Source: Catenulispora acidiphila DSM 44928
Lineage (GTDB): Bacteria > Actinomycetota > Actinomycetes > Streptomycetales > Catenulisporaceae
Direction: 5' to 3'
Assembly (NCBI RefSeq): GCF_000024025.1
Contig: NC_013131.1
Location: 8,846,229-8,910,228, forward strand
DNA: 64,000 nucleotides
The notes beneath the pieces are model-generated. The model ran no database searches. It was given only the letters and a program-made list of their open reading frames with translations, and was not told where the DNA came from. A program made the translations under genes and the position numbers. Positions 25,679-34,616 of the stretch are shown here, piece by piece. Position 1 is the first letter of the stretch. Each line of letters opens with the position of its first letter.

Positions 25679-27337
25679 GGTCTCGGCGACGTGGAGGGGA
25701 TCCGGCCGGGAGACCGGTACCCAGTCATCAGGCTCGCCGCTCTCACCGCTCTCACCGCTCTCGCCGCTTTCACTGTTCTCGCCGCTCCCGCCGTCCGCCT
25801 CCTCCGGCACCGGCCGCAGCCCGCTCACCCGCTCGTACACCTGCAGCAGCGCCGGGACCTGCCCCTCCCAGCTGTGCGCGGCGAGCATCTCGTCGGTGTA
25901 GACCGCCGCGTAGCGCTCCCGCTCGCGCGCGACCGTGCGCACGGCCCGCGCGAAGCCGTCCACGTCGTCGACCTCGAACACCGCGCCGTTGCCGAGGCGC
26001 CGGGTCAGCTCGCCGGCCGCCTTGACGTCGCTGACCACCACCGGCAGCCGGGCGCCGATGTAGGACCAGTACTTGGTCGTGATGGTCAGCTCCTGCGTGG
26101 GGATGCGGCGCAGGGTGTCGACGCCGGCGGTCGCCGAGGCGATGAAGTCGGTGAGGTCCTCGACCGGGACGTAGTCCAGCACATGGAAGCGCTCTGCCAC
26201 GCCCAGGCGCCCGGCCAGCGCGGCGAGTTCCGCGACGTGCCCGGATCGCGAGCCGACCAGCAGCGCCAGATGCGCCTCGGGCAGCTGCGGCAGTGCGCGC
26301 ACCGCGGTGTCCAGGCCGCGGATCGGCGTCACCGAGCCCGGATACACCAGCAGGGTCGCCTCCGGCCCGAGCCCGAGCCGTCCGCGCACGCCCGGACCCC
26401 GGCCGCCGGGCACGGTGAAGGTCGAGGCCTCCGGCATGTTCCGCACGACCGTCGGGCGCACCGCGAGCCCGTGGTGCTCGACGAGCTTGTCGGCGAAGGT
26501 GTCGACGGCGGTCACCACCGCGTCGGCCATCGGGATGTACTTCGCCTCCTGGGCCGTCATCACCGGCGCCCACGTCACGTCCTCGGGCCGGATGTCGCCG
26601 GCGGTGTACTCGTGCGCGTCGTAGACCACCGCGACGCGCCGGCCCGCCGCCCGGGCGCGCACCGCCGCCCGCACCGCGACGCCGAGCATCTCGGCGTCGT
26701 TGGCGTGCAGCACGTCCGGCGCCAGCTCGTCGGCCATCCGCCCGAACGAGTCCTCGAAGTCCGCCAGCCGCGGCTGCGCGGCCCACGCCGCCGCCTCCCC
26801 GCCCCGCCGCACCAGCAGCCGCTCCAGCGCACTGCTCGGCCCGGAAGCCGCCGCCGCGTAATTGCGATCGAAAGCACCCTTGCGCACCGCGACCCACCGC
26901 CCCCGCAGCCGCACACTCAGAGCCCGCACCCGCAGCACCGCACCGGCCCACAGCACCTCGAGCGCCCCGGCGCCGTCCGCCACCCGGCGCGCCACCAACT
27001 CCCGATCCGCCACCAGATCCCGCTGCCGCAACCGCTGCCGCTGATGCCGCGCCCGGCTCAGCTCCGCCGACCGATACGCGACGAGCCCCCGCACCCCCCG
27101 CCGATGCGGATGCGCCGCGCGATACCGCGTAGCGGTCATCGTCTCGGCAGCCCGCACCACCCTCGCCGCCCCCAGCGCGTACTCCTCCCGCCGCCCACTC
27201 GGCGACCGCCCGACCAGAAACGTGTCCCACCCCGCAGCCGCAGCACACCGCGCCTCCTTCTGAACGCGCGAATCGCCGTCCACGAAGTTGCCCACCAGCA
27301 TGACGACGCGGGGTCTATGGTCGCTCGGGGTCATCAA
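25664..27337 (-). CDS. Family 4 glycosyltransferase with Ser/Gly/Glu tail
   Basis: 557 residues. It shares HRPRVVMLVGNFVDGDSRVQ, VLHANDAEMLGVAVRAA, VVYDAHEYTAGD, VYPGSVTPIRGLD and ITTKYWSYIGARLPVVVSDV with the gene 22356-23906. The C terminus adds a linker of repeated Ser-Gly-Glu encoded by 9-bp units around 25738-25788, then WVPVSRPDPLHVAET. The linker is unusual for a cytoplasmic GT4 and looks like a slippage-prone expansion. Two adjacent ATG codons are available; the first is used here. Divergent from the Uma2-like gene across 85 bases. Confidence 0.87.
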   Translation of the reverse strand: MMTPSDHRPRVVMLVGNFVDGDSRVQKEARCAAAAGWDTFLVGRSPSGRREEYALGAARVVRAAETMTATRYRAAHPHRRGVRGLVAYRSAELSRARHQRQRLRQRDLVADRELVARRVADGAGALEVLWAGAVLRVRALSVRLRGRWVAVRKGAFDRNYAAAASGPSSALERLLVRRGGEAAAWAAQPRLADFEDSFGRMADELAPDVLHANDAEMLGVAVRAAVRARAAGRRVAVVYDAHEYTAGDIRPEDVTWAPVMTAQEAKYIPMADAVVTAVDTFADKLVEHHGLAVRPTVVRNMPEASTFTVPGGRGPGVRGRLGLGPEATLLVYPGSVTPIRGLDTAVRALPQLPEAHLALLVGSRSGHVAELAALAGRLGVAERFHVLDYVPVEDLTDFIASATAGVDTLRRIPTQELTITTKYWSYIGARLPVVVSDVKAAGELTRRLGNGAVFEVDDVDGFARAVRTVARERERYAAVYTDEMLAAHSWEGQVPALLQVYERVSGLRPVPEEADGGSGENSESGESGESGESGEPDDWVPVSRPDPLHVAETAAHS

Positions 27338-27422
27338 GCCATTGCATCATGGTGACGCGGGCAGGTTCGGGGACCGGCGCGCGGAAGGATGAATGAGCGG
27401 AAAAGAAAGGGACTGATATCCG

Positions 27423-28019
27423 ATGAGTTCGCCGGATGATGGAAAGCGGACCGAAGAAGGTTTCGACTTGAACTCCATCATGCACGCCTCCGAACCGCTT
27501 ACCACCAAAGAGTTCTTCGCCCTCGACGTGGACGAGAAGCTCAAGGTGGAACTCATCGGAGGTGCGCTGGCCGTGAGTCCTTCATCAATGTTCTGGCACA
27601 ACCGGGTGGCCAACCGCTTGTTCCGGATCTTCGAAGACAGCCTGGGCAGCGGATTCCCGGTCTTCACCGACCTTGATGTCACTCTCGACACCACGACCGT
27701 CGTGCGCCCCGATGTCTTCGTCATCAGCGCGGCAGGCTATGCCCCGAACCGCACCGCGCTGGCGAGTGATGTGGTGCTCGCGATCGAAATCATGTCACCC
27801 GGCTCCCGCGTCAACGACCGCCACGTCAAACCGTGGCTTTACCACGATGCCGGCATTCCGTCCTGCCGCATCGAGCGCAGCGGTCGACACCTCGCGCTGT
27901 TCGAAGTCGTGCACCGCGATGAGGAACAGGTCCGGCTAGGCCAATTCACTCTCAAGGTCGCCGACATCGACGTCCCCATCGACCTCGACAGCATCGCCCG
28001 ATATACCCTCGGCGAATAA
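27423..28019 (+). CDS. Uma2 family (DUF820) putative endonuclease
   Basis: 198 residues. The PD-(D/E)xK-like core is visible: VELIGGALAVSPS, then VRPDVFVI, then VVLAIEIMSPGS, and AGIPSCRIER where other members have a Trp/Ile-rich strand. Uma2 proteins are widespread and multicopy in actinomycetes and cyanobacteria; a role in mobile DNA is suspected but unproven. The coding sequence is less GC-rich than the neighbouring glycosyltransferases. Its stop touches the stop of the convergent gene with no spacer, suggesting an insertion into the glycan locus. Confidence 0.82.
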   Translation: MSSPDDGKRTEEGFDLNSIMHASEPLTTKEFFALDVDEKLKVELIGGALAVSPSSMFWHNRVANRLFRIFEDSLGSGFPVFTDLDVTLDTTTVVRPDVFVISAAGYAPNRTALASDVVLAIEIMSPGSRVNDRHVKPWLYHDAGIPSCRIERSGRHLALFEVVHRDEEQVRLGQFTLKVADIDVPIDLDSIARYTLGE

Positions 28020-29282
28020 CTACTTCAACTTCTTCCGCAGTCCGCGATAAGCCCGATCCGCCTTGCGCACAGCTAGGTGCAGTCCAGGGCGGGCTTCGAT
28101 GCGATCCCGCCGGGTCAGTCCGGGGAGCGGCTCGCCGTTCGGGCCGAGTTGGGCGCGCAGCCGCTCGATCTCGGCTTCCAGCTCTCGGACGCGCTTCTTT
28201 CCGGTCGACTCCGGCCACTCCGGGTAGGCGCTGACCACGCGGCCGCGCTCGCGTGTGTAGGCCGCGAGCAGCTGCGCTGCCACCACTTTGCTGTCGTGGC
28301 GCTGCGTCACCCAGGTCAGGCCTTCGGCGCGGAGGCGGGTGCGTTCGGTGGGGTCGCCGGCCAGCTTGCGGACGACCTCGGCGAGGGTGGCGCCGGTGGC
28401 TTCGACGATCGGGACCTGGGAGACGGCGGCGTCGGGCATCGCCTCGCGGGCGCGGACCCGGTCGTGGATGTGGGCGATGGCGATCGCGCCGCTGGCCATC
28501 GCTTCGCAGGAGACCACGCCGTGGTCGCCGATGGTCAGGGAGTCGACGACCAGGTCGGCCTGGGCGAACTCGGCTTTCACCTGGTCGCGGGTCAGGCCGG
28601 AGAGCGGGCGGTAGACGATCACGCCTTCCTCGTGCAGCGGGCGCAGGGCGGCGTCGACTTGGTCGGAGCCCTTCGTGGCGCGGCGGGAGGGCATGTGGAC
28701 CACGACGGGGACGGCCGGCTCGGCGCCGCGGGCGGTGCGCCAGGCCGCGACGTCCAGGGCCAGCGGGACCAGCTCGGCGTCGGGGACGTAGTCCGGCAGG
28801 CCGGCGGTGGAGACGAACATCGCGTCGCAGAAGCGGCGGGCCACCGAGACGCGGGCCCGGACGGCGTCCTCGTCGACGGTCGCGCCCGCCAGGTAGGAGT
28901 CCGGTTCGCGGTCGGCGTGGACCGAGGGCAGGCGCACGTCGGAGCCGTGCCAGTGCATGTAGACCCGCTTGCCGAGCGAGCGCAGCAGCGGAAGGTCCCA
29001 CAGCTCGGGCAGCACCGGCTCCTTGGAGTCCAGCAGGCCGCGGCCGTACTGCAGATGGAACACGTCGAAACCGCGCACGGCCTCGTCCAGCGCCTGCCAG
29101 CGGTACATCGGATCGGCGAGCAGCCGGTCCTGCTCCCACTCGCGGTCCGGCCGCAAGCCGAAAGCCGGCTCGCCGAACGACCACACTTGCGCGTCCACGC
29201 CTTGCGCGCGCAGCGCCTTGGCCCACTCGGACGGCTGACCGGCGATGTCCCTAGGGGCGTACAGGACGCGGAGCTTCGACAC
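28020..29282 (-). CDS. GT4-like glycosyltransferase
   Basis: 420 residues, paralogue of the gene 24009-25520. LRVLYAPRDIAGQ starts the protein. YMHWHGSDVRLPS is the acceptor-domain loop; VVVHMPSRRATKGSD and ADLVVDSLTIGDHGVVSCEA plus MASGAIAIAHI form the donor part. The last 60 residues include a short charged coiled coil (KKRVRELEAEIERLRAQ) and a basic tail RKADRAYRGLRKKLK that could bind the membrane surface. Substrate unknown. Confidence 0.85.
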   Translation of the reverse strand: MSKLRVLYAPRDIAGQPSEWAKALRAQGVDAQVWSFGEPAFGLRPDREWEQDRLLADPMYRWQALDEAVRGFDVFHLQYGRGLLDSKEPVLPELWDLPLLRSLGKRVYMHWHGSDVRLPSVHADREPDSYLAGATVDEDAVRARVSVARRFCDAMFVSTAGLPDYVPDAELVPLALDVAAWRTARGAEPAVPVVVHMPSRRATKGSDQVDAALRPLHEEGVIVYRPLSGLTRDQVKAEFAQADLVVDSLTIGDHGVVSCEAMASGAIAIAHIHDRVRAREAMPDAAVSQVPIVEATGATLAEVVRKLAGDPTERTRLRAEGLTWVTQRHDSKVVAAQLLAAYTRERGRVVSAYPEWPESTGKKRVRELEAEIERLRAQLGPNGEPLPGLTRRDRIEARPGLHLAVRKADRAYRGLRKKLK

Positions 29283-29353
29283 GGACGAACCCTACTCGCT
29301 CCGCACCGGCGGCGGCGAAATCCTCCACTCCCCGCCCAGCTCCGCGACCGAGA

Positions 29354-30289
29354 TCATGCGTCGCTGTTGGCGTCGCCCGCGTCCCCAGCGCTGCCCGCGT
29401 CGTCCGCGCTGCCCCCGTCGTCCTCGTCATCCGCAGCGGCCTGCGGCGGATCGGGCTCGGTGATGTCCCACTCCCCGCCGAGCTGCGCGGTCAGCCGCTC
29501 CAACGCCTCGCGGCTGCGGCCCAGCAACCGGATCGGGTAGTCCTCGCCGGTCGGATCGACCAGGGCCAAGGTGTCCAGACCGCCGTGGAAGACCAGCGCC
29601 GACGTCAGCTCGCGCCAGGGGTGGAAGCCGAGTTCGGGCATCGCGGCGCGGATCCGCGGCGCCACGACGTCGAAGTCGTCGTCGGGACAAGCACTCCAGC
29701 CCAGCGCCGGCGGCAGCCGGGTGGCCGCCTGCAGCAACAGGAACTCCGAGAGCGAGTCCGCCTGGAGCACCCAGCCTTCTCCGGTCGTCACGAACACCCG
29801 CGGGTCGTCCAGGTGCGCCTCAGCACTCTGATACGCCCACTCGTTGCAGTACTGGTACTCCGCGGTGAAGCAGCACATCCGCAGGTCGTCCGGATCCACC
29901 ACGAACGCGCTGTCCGGCTCCAGCCCTTCGGCCACGCCGTATCCGCCGGGATCCGGACGCCAGGTCGGCGGCCACTCCGGGTTCGTCCAATACATCAGCC
30001 ACGAGTCGGCGAAGGAGTTGTCCGGCAGCTTCCACCACTCCGGCAGCGCCGCCGGGATCTTCTCCGGCGGCACCATCGAGGCCAGGTCGTCCTCGTCGTA
30101 CTCCTCGTCGTCCGGCTCGACCGGGTCCCCGCCCTCCCAGCGCTTGCCGCCGGTCGGGACGTAGCCCCACTCGGCCTGGAACTCCCGGTACAGGTCCCAG
30201 CGCTTCGCCGGGTCCTGATTCGCCCGCTGCGCGGCCAGCCGCTCGGCGAACCGGCCGTAGTCAATCGCCTCTCGGGGCGAGGCGCTCAT
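29354..30289 (-). CDS. Hypothetical protein with SMI1/KNR4-like features
   Basis: 311 residues, acidic, no membrane segment. The central part (LRMCCFTAEYQYCNEW, then LDDPRVFVTTGEGW, then ADSLSEFLLLQAATRL) resembles the SUKH fold, where a DDPPV-like turn is followed by a Ser-Leu-x-x-Phe-Leu helix. SUKH proteins include toxin-immunity proteins, but no toxin gene is adjacent. The C terminus is an Asp/Ala/Gly/Ser tail with small internal repeats. The start overlaps the glycosyltransferase gene upstream by 29 bases, so they are probably co-transcribed. Family call is tentative. Confidence 0.65.
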   Translation of the reverse strand: MSASPREAIDYGRFAERLAAQRANQDPAKRWDLYREFQAEWGYVPTGGKRWEGGDPVEPDDEEYDEDDLASMVPPEKIPAALPEWWKLPDNSFADSWLMYWTNPEWPPTWRPDPGGYGVAEGLEPDSAFVVDPDDLRMCCFTAEYQYCNEWAYQSAEAHLDDPRVFVTTGEGWVLQADSLSEFLLLQAATRLPPALGWSACPDDDFDVVAPRIRAAMPELGFHPWRELTSALVFHGGLDTLALVDPTGEDYPIRLLGRSREALERLTAQLGGEWDITEPDPPQAAADDEDDGGSADDAGSAGDAGDANSDA

Positions 30290-31427
30290 AGATCCCCCTC
30301 AGGACTTCGGAATCGGCTTCCCAGCTCAGCGCCGGGGCGGCCGCGCGCACGTTGACCGCGTAGGTCGCGTAGTTGTCCGCGACCTCCTGCAGCGCGGCGG
30401 CGAGGGAGGCGGCGTCGCCGGGCTGGTACAGCGCCCCCAGCTTGTGCTCCTCCACCACGCGCCGCAGTTCCTGCACGTCCGTGCCGACGACCGGGACCCC
30501 GGCGCGCACGGCGTGGAACAGCTTGTTCGGCATCGCCAGGCGGTGGTTCAGCCACTTGTCGGAGTGCGTGACCAGCGAGATGCCCAGCTCGCGCAGGAGC
30601 GCGTCCACCTCGTCCACCGGGCGCGCGCCGACGACCTCGGCGGACTTGGCGTTGTAAGAACCCAGATACGTGTCGTCGGCCGGGCCGGCGATGACGATCC
30701 GCAGCGGCTTCACCAGCTCCGACGCCCCGGCGATGGCCTCCAGCTCGCGGAACGGCGCGATGCGGCCGGCGTACACCGCTCCGGTGACCGCCGTCGGCGG
30801 GTCGACCGGACCGCCCTCGGGCAGCGGGAAGGTGTTGCGGACGACCTCGACGTGGCGCCAGCCGTACGCCTCGCGCAGCGCCTCGGCCACGCCCTCGCCG
30901 ACGGTGATCACCGTGGCGGCGCGGGCTCCCCAAGCCTGCTCCTGCTTGGCTTCCCGGCGTTTCTGCAGCGGCGTCGGACGGCCGACGCGCGGCCGGCCCT
31001 GCCACAGCTCGTGGGTGTCGTAGACGAGCGGGACGCGCTGGTCCTGCGCCAGTTCCACACCGAGCGCCAGGGTGTTGAAGTCGTGCGCGTGCACGATGTC
31101 GAACTCCTGGCCGGCGGCCAGCTCCTTGGCCTTGGCGCGCCAGGAGGCGAAGGCCGAGTTGCGGTGCTGCGGCAGCAGCAGCCAGCGCGCGGCGCGCAGG
31201 TGCGGGGGCAGCTTGCGGCGCGCGCCGAGCGATTCGGCGCCCTGCTTGCGGAACGCCGAGCCGGCGCCGACGCTGCCCACCGTGACGCCGGCCGGCGGCT
31301 CGTACCCGGTCGAGACGTCCTTGCCGATGACGTGGACCGCGTGGCCGACGCCGGCCAGCGCCGCGGCCTCGCGCATCACGCGGGTGTCGGTCGCGACGTT
31401 GGAGATGACGAGCATCAGGATGCGCAT
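30261..31427 (-). CDS. Family 4 glycosyltransferase
   Basis: 388 residues. MRILMLVISNVATDTRVMRE is the nucleotide-sugar-side N-terminal strand of GT4 enzymes; FDIVHAHDFNTLALGVEL and LVYDTHELWQGRP follow. The donor domain has GAVYAGRIAPFRELE, IVIAGPADD and MPNKLFHAVRAGVPVVGTDV. It lies six bases after the GT2 gene, so the two likely act in sequence on one acceptor. The acceptor and sugar cannot be predicted. Confidence 0.88.
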   Translation of the reverse strand: MRILMLVISNVATDTRVMREAAALAGVGHAVHVIGKDVSTGYEPPAGVTVGSVGAGSAFRKQGAESLGARRKLPPHLRAARWLLLPQHRNSAFASWRAKAKELAAGQEFDIVHAHDFNTLALGVELAQDQRVPLVYDTHELWQGRPRVGRPTPLQKRREAKQEQAWGARAATVITVGEGVAEALREAYGWRHVEVVRNTFPLPEGGPVDPPTAVTGAVYAGRIAPFRELEAIAGASELVKPLRIVIAGPADDTYLGSYNAKSAEVVGARPVDEVDALLRELGISLVTHSDKWLNHRLAMPNKLFHAVRAGVPVVGTDVQELRRVVEEHKLGALYQPGDAASLAAALQEVADNYATYAVNVRAAAPALSWEADSEVLRGIYERLAPRGD

Positions 31428-31433
31428 GCGCGG

Positions 31434-32492
31434 CTACTTCTTAGGGGTCTTGCCGGTGGCCTTGGCCAGCCGGGACGGGGAGGTGAGGAAGCCGAACGCC
31501 CAGGAGCCGTGCATGGTGGCCAGCACCAGCGGCAGCCGGGCCCGGACGCCGGCGGGCAGGCCGCGGGACTCGTACAGCGCGCCGGCGGTCAGCGCGCCGA
31601 AGTAGCCGACGGGGATCACGAAGCCGAGCGCGGCGATCGCCGGGCCGCCGGTGACGCCGGCCAGGCCGACGACCGTGCCGGCGGCGACGGCCAGCAGCGC
31701 GCCGGGCGGCGCGAGGTAGCGGAGGTTGGCGGTACCGGCGTGGGTGCGCATCACGACGCGGCGCCAGCGGCCGTACTCCTTGTACTGCTTGGCCAGCGCC
31801 CGGAAGGTCGGGCGCGGCCGGTAGGTCACCGACAGGCCCGGGTCGAACCAGATCAGCCGCCCGGACTCGCGGATCCGGTGGTTCAGCTCCCAGTCCTGGG
31901 CACGGGTGAAGTGCTCGTCGTAGCCGCCGAGCTCGTCGAGCACGTCCCGGCGGAAGACCCCGAGGTACACGGTGTCAGACGGGCCGCCCTCGCCGCCGGT
32001 GTGGAAGCGGGCGTTGCCGACGCCGAGCTTGCTGGTCATGGCGCGGGCCACGGTCTGCTCGAAGACGGTCACGCCCTCGGCGCGCATGATGCCGCCGACG
32101 TTGGCCGCGCCGGTCTCGCCGAGCAGCCGCACGGCGGTCCGGATGTAGTCGGGGGCGAGTTCGCCGTGCCCGTCCACCCGGACCACGATGTCGTGCTTGG
32201 CGTGCGCCAGCGCCGCGTTCAGGGCGGCGGGGGTGCGGCCGGTGGGGTTCGGCACGCTGCGGACCCGGGGATCGGCGGCGGCCAGTTCGTCGGCGATCTC
32301 CTGCGTGCGGTCCGAGCTCGGACCGATCGCCAGGATCAGCTCCAGGTCGCCGGGGTAGCCCTGGGCCAGCACACCGTTGACCGCGAAGGCGAGATGGCGT
32401 TCCTCGTCGAGGACCGGCATGATCACCGAGACCGCCGGCCAGGCGGTCTCGCGCTCCTCAACGGGCGCCGGGGAGGGTTCTGAGACGTTCAT
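31434..32492 (-). CDS. GT2 glycosyltransferase with C-terminal membrane helices (ExoA-like)
   Basis: 352 residues. GT-A core: VSVIMPVLDEERHL, VVRVDGHGELAPDYI (DGH in place of the common DxD), and GGYDEHFTRAQDWELNHRI, which fits the GT2 ED-x-x-L-like acceptor segment. Residues ~260-310 are hydrophobic with two or three helices, placing the enzyme at the membrane. Similar proteins act in succinoglycan-type chain building. It is the first gene of a short minus-strand transcript with the GT4 and the SMI1-like gene. Upstream is a 13-bp tandem repeat array. Confidence 0.87.
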   Translation of the reverse strand: MNVSEPSPAPVEERETAWPAVSVIMPVLDEERHLAFAVNGVLAQGYPGDLELILAIGPSSDRTQEIADELAAADPRVRSVPNPTGRTPAALNAALAHAKHDIVVRVDGHGELAPDYIRTAVRLLGETGAANVGGIMRAEGVTVFEQTVARAMTSKLGVGNARFHTGGEGGPSDTVYLGVFRRDVLDELGGYDEHFTRAQDWELNHRIRESGRLIWFDPGLSVTYRPRPTFRALAKQYKEYGRWRRVVMRTHAGTANLRYLAPPGALLAVAAGTVVGLAGVTGGPAIAALGFVIPVGYFGALTAGALYESRGLPAGVRARLPLVLATMHGSWAFGFLTSPSRLAKATGKTPKK

Positions 32493-32575
32493 CGTCGGTC
32501 AGGGTACCGGCCCGGTCTGAGCGCTTGGGGCAGTTGCACGGACTGCTACCGACTGGTGACCTGACTGCCTCTCAG

Positions 32576-32666
32576 CGTTACAGTCGACGGTTTCAGATGT
32601 CGGTTTCAGATGTCGGTTTCAGATGTCGGTTTCAGCCGCCGGTTTCGGTCGCCGGTCTCAGTCGAC
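32576..32666 (-). repeat. Seven 13-bp tandem units beginning in the ACT gene tail
   Basis: Plus-strand units start at 32576, 32589, 32602, 32615, 32628, 32641 and 32654. Three central units are identical (GGTTTCAGATGTC). The unit 32654-32666 contains the last two codons (Val, Asp) and the TGA stop of the ACT gene, and the far unit 32576-32588 keeps the same CAGTCGAC core. The array fills much of the gap between the two genes. Confidence 0.9.
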
Positions 32667-33038
32667 GGTGTGCCCGGCGGTCCGCAGCGCCTCGACCGCG
32701 CGCTCGACCGCGGTCTCGGGGACCAGGACCAGGTCGGCGTGGAAAGTGGAGGCGACGAACACCGGCACCGCGGCGGCGGCCAGCGGTTCCAGGAGCGCGG
32801 CGAGCATGCCCGGCAGGTCCAAGCCGTGCGAGGTGTCGCCGCCGTAGAGGGCGCGCCACAGGTCGGCGCCGCCGGCCTCGTGCTGGACGACCTCGCGGAC
32901 CACGGTCAGCCCTTCGGGCGCGCGGACCTGCGCGATCCAGCCGTTCGGGGGCGCGACCGCGGCGGGCAGGTGCTCGACCGCGAAGCGGCCGGGGACCAGG
33001 CGCAGGCGCTGGGCGCGGTCGCCGCCGGCGGCGCTCAC
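32658..33038 (-). CDS. ACT domain protein
   Basis: 126 residues. Two half-domains are suggested: WIAQVRAPEGLTVVREVVQ and the C-terminal LPGMLAALLEPLAAAAVPVFVASTFHADLVLV, the latter matching small actinobacterial ACT proteins of the CASTOR-like type that bind amino acids. It is coupled by a GTGA overlap to the thioesterase gene upstream. A regulatory or sensing role is likely; the ligand is unknown. Its last codons and stop lie inside a 13-bp repeat array. Confidence 0.82.
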   Translation of the reverse strand: MSAAGGDRAQRLRLVPGRFAVEHLPAAVAPPNGWIAQVRAPEGLTVVREVVQHEAGGADLWRALYGGDTSHGLDLPGMLAALLEPLAAAAVPVFVASTFHADLVLVPETAVERAVEALRTAGHTVD

Positions 33039-33679
33039 CGCGCGGCCTCGGCGTTCGCGGTGGCGGCGGCGAGCTTGGCGGCCTCGGCGAGCCGGGCCTC
33101 CGCCTCGCGGCCGGCGCCGGCGCGCGCGGCCTGGATGGCGCGGCGGCGGGCCAGCCGGTGGCTGCGGCGGATCTCGGCCTCGTCGAACCGTCGGCGGTCC
33201 AGATCGGTCTCCAGCACCAGCGGCGGCACCGAGCGCGGCTGGCCCTTGTCGTCGACGGCGACGAACACCAGGTAGGCGCTGGCGACGTGGCGCGGAGCGG
33301 TCCCGGCCTCGTTCCAGGGCTCGGCCATCACCCGCACGCCGATCTCCATCGAGGTCGCGCCCACCCAGTTCACCTGCGCGTAGGCGTGGACCAGGTCGCC
33401 GACCCGGACCGGGTTCAGGAACTGCATCTCGTCCATCGCGGCGGTGACCGCCGGTCCCCCGGAGTGCCGTCCGGCCACGGCGCCGGCGACGTCGTCGACG
33501 AACTTCATGACCACGCCGCCGTGCACGGTGCCCAGGAGGTTCACCTCGGTCGGGCCCATGATGTGCGACAGCATGGTGCGCGAGGCGGCGGTGGTGCGGG
33601 GCGCGGGAGCCGCGTCGGAGGCGAGCGGCGCGACGGGCGCGGCGGATGCGGCGGGAGTGCGCGGGGCGTCATCGGTCAC
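33035..33679 (-). CDS. Acyl-CoA thioesterase, hotdog fold
   Basis: 214 residues from the GTG at 33679. After an Ala/Pro-rich 30-residue N terminus comes a single hotdog domain: NLLGTVHGGVVMKFVDDVAG holds the usual N-terminal helix, FLNPVRVGDLVHAYAQVNW and TSMEIGVRVMAEPW follow. It hydrolyses acyl-CoA thioesters, like the YciA/cytosolic thioesterase group. The C-terminal 55 residues are a charged Ala-rich helix. A longer frame to 33850 exists but contains stretches unlike the family. Co-transcribed with the ACT gene. Confidence 0.88.
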   Translation of the reverse strand: MTDDAPRTPAASAAPVAPLASDAAPAPRTTAASRTMLSHIMGPTEVNLLGTVHGGVVMKFVDDVAGAVAGRHSGGPAVTAAMDEMQFLNPVRVGDLVHAYAQVNWVGATSMEIGVRVMAEPWNEAGTAPRHVASAYLVFVAVDDKGQPRSVPPLVLETDLDRRRFDEAEIRRSHRLARRRAIQAARAGAGREAEARLAEAAKLAAATANAEAAR

Positions 33680-33848
33680 CCCTTCAGCGTAGATCGTCCC
33701 GGGACGTGCCTCGATCCGGGCATCGGTCCCGATCCGCCGGAGACGATAACGCCGGTGAGAGCCGGGTAAAGGGCTATCCACGCCACGCTCCCGGGGACAA
33801 GATGTCAGGGAGCCGATACTTGAGCGGGAACCTGACAGGGGGCGTCTC

Positions 33849-34616
33849 ATGGCTCAGAACATCTCCGCGCGACGCGGGGCGACCATAGCGGGGTTCGCAG
33901 CACTGGTGCTCTTGATACTGGTCGCCGCGTTCGACAACCAATGGACCGCCCACTGGCGCGAAGGCCGGTCCGCCGAGGGCGGCGACACGGCGCACAGCTG
34001 GATCTCCTCCCCGGTCAGGGGTCTGAGCGCGCTGGCGTGGCGGGCGACCAAGGAGGCGGGCGAGCCGAGCCGGCTGTTCTACGGCACGCTCGCCGCACCG
34101 GTGATCGCGGTGGTGCTCACCTTCCTGGTGCTGCTGCTGGTCTGCCGCGGCGTCGGCGCCGAGCGCGGCCGCTGGTCGCTGTTCCTCGGCTCCTGGTTCG
34201 TCACCGGGCTGGCCGCGGCCGTCGCGCTGATCGTGGGGGCGTCGATCGCCGGCATCGGGGACGCGCAGGCCAAGCGCGGCGACGTCTACTACTCGCTGAT
34301 CTCGCTGGGACTGGCGTTCGGGCTGTTCGCGGGCTGGCTGGTCGGTTTCGTGGCGGTGCTGGTCTACGGCTCGACCGAGGTCGCCGAGGAGGACCGGACG
34401 ACGCAGGAGTACCCGGCGAGTCCGCTCGACGACTACTCGTTCAGCCCGACGTCGCCGTACTCGGGTTCTTCGGAGTCGTCGGTGACGCCGGGCTACAGCG
34501 GCTACAGCGGGTACAGCGGGTATGAGTCGGCGAACGCGCCGACGGAGGTGAACACGCCAACGCCGCCGGAGGAGGAGGAAAACAACCCCTACGGCGGCGG
34601 TGCGCGGCCCTACTGA
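33849..34616 (+). CDS. Membrane protein with Tyr/Ser/Gly-rich tail, unknown function
   Basis: 255 residues. Four hydrophobic segments are visible (AALVLLILVAAF, VIAVVLTFLVLLLVC, WFVTGLAAAVALIVGASIAG and LGLAFGLFAGWLVGFVAVLV). A cytoplasmic tail of about 80 residues carries YSGYSGYSGY repeats and an acidic Pro-rich end. The tail repeats are encoded by short tandem units near 34.49 kb. The stop overlaps that of the convergent reductase gene by seven bases. No family recognised. Confidence 0.75.
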   Translation: MAQNISARRGATIAGFAALVLLILVAAFDNQWTAHWREGRSAEGGDTAHSWISSPVRGLSALAWRATKEAGEPSRLFYGTLAAPVIAVVLTFLVLLLVCRGVGAERGRWSLFLGSWFVTGLAAAVALIVGASIAGIGDAQAKRGDVYYSLISLGLAFGLFAGWLVGFVAVLVYGSTEVAEEDRTTQEYPASPLDDYSFSPTSPYSGSSESSVTPGYSGYSGYSGYESANAPTEVNTPTPPEEEENNPYGGGARPY

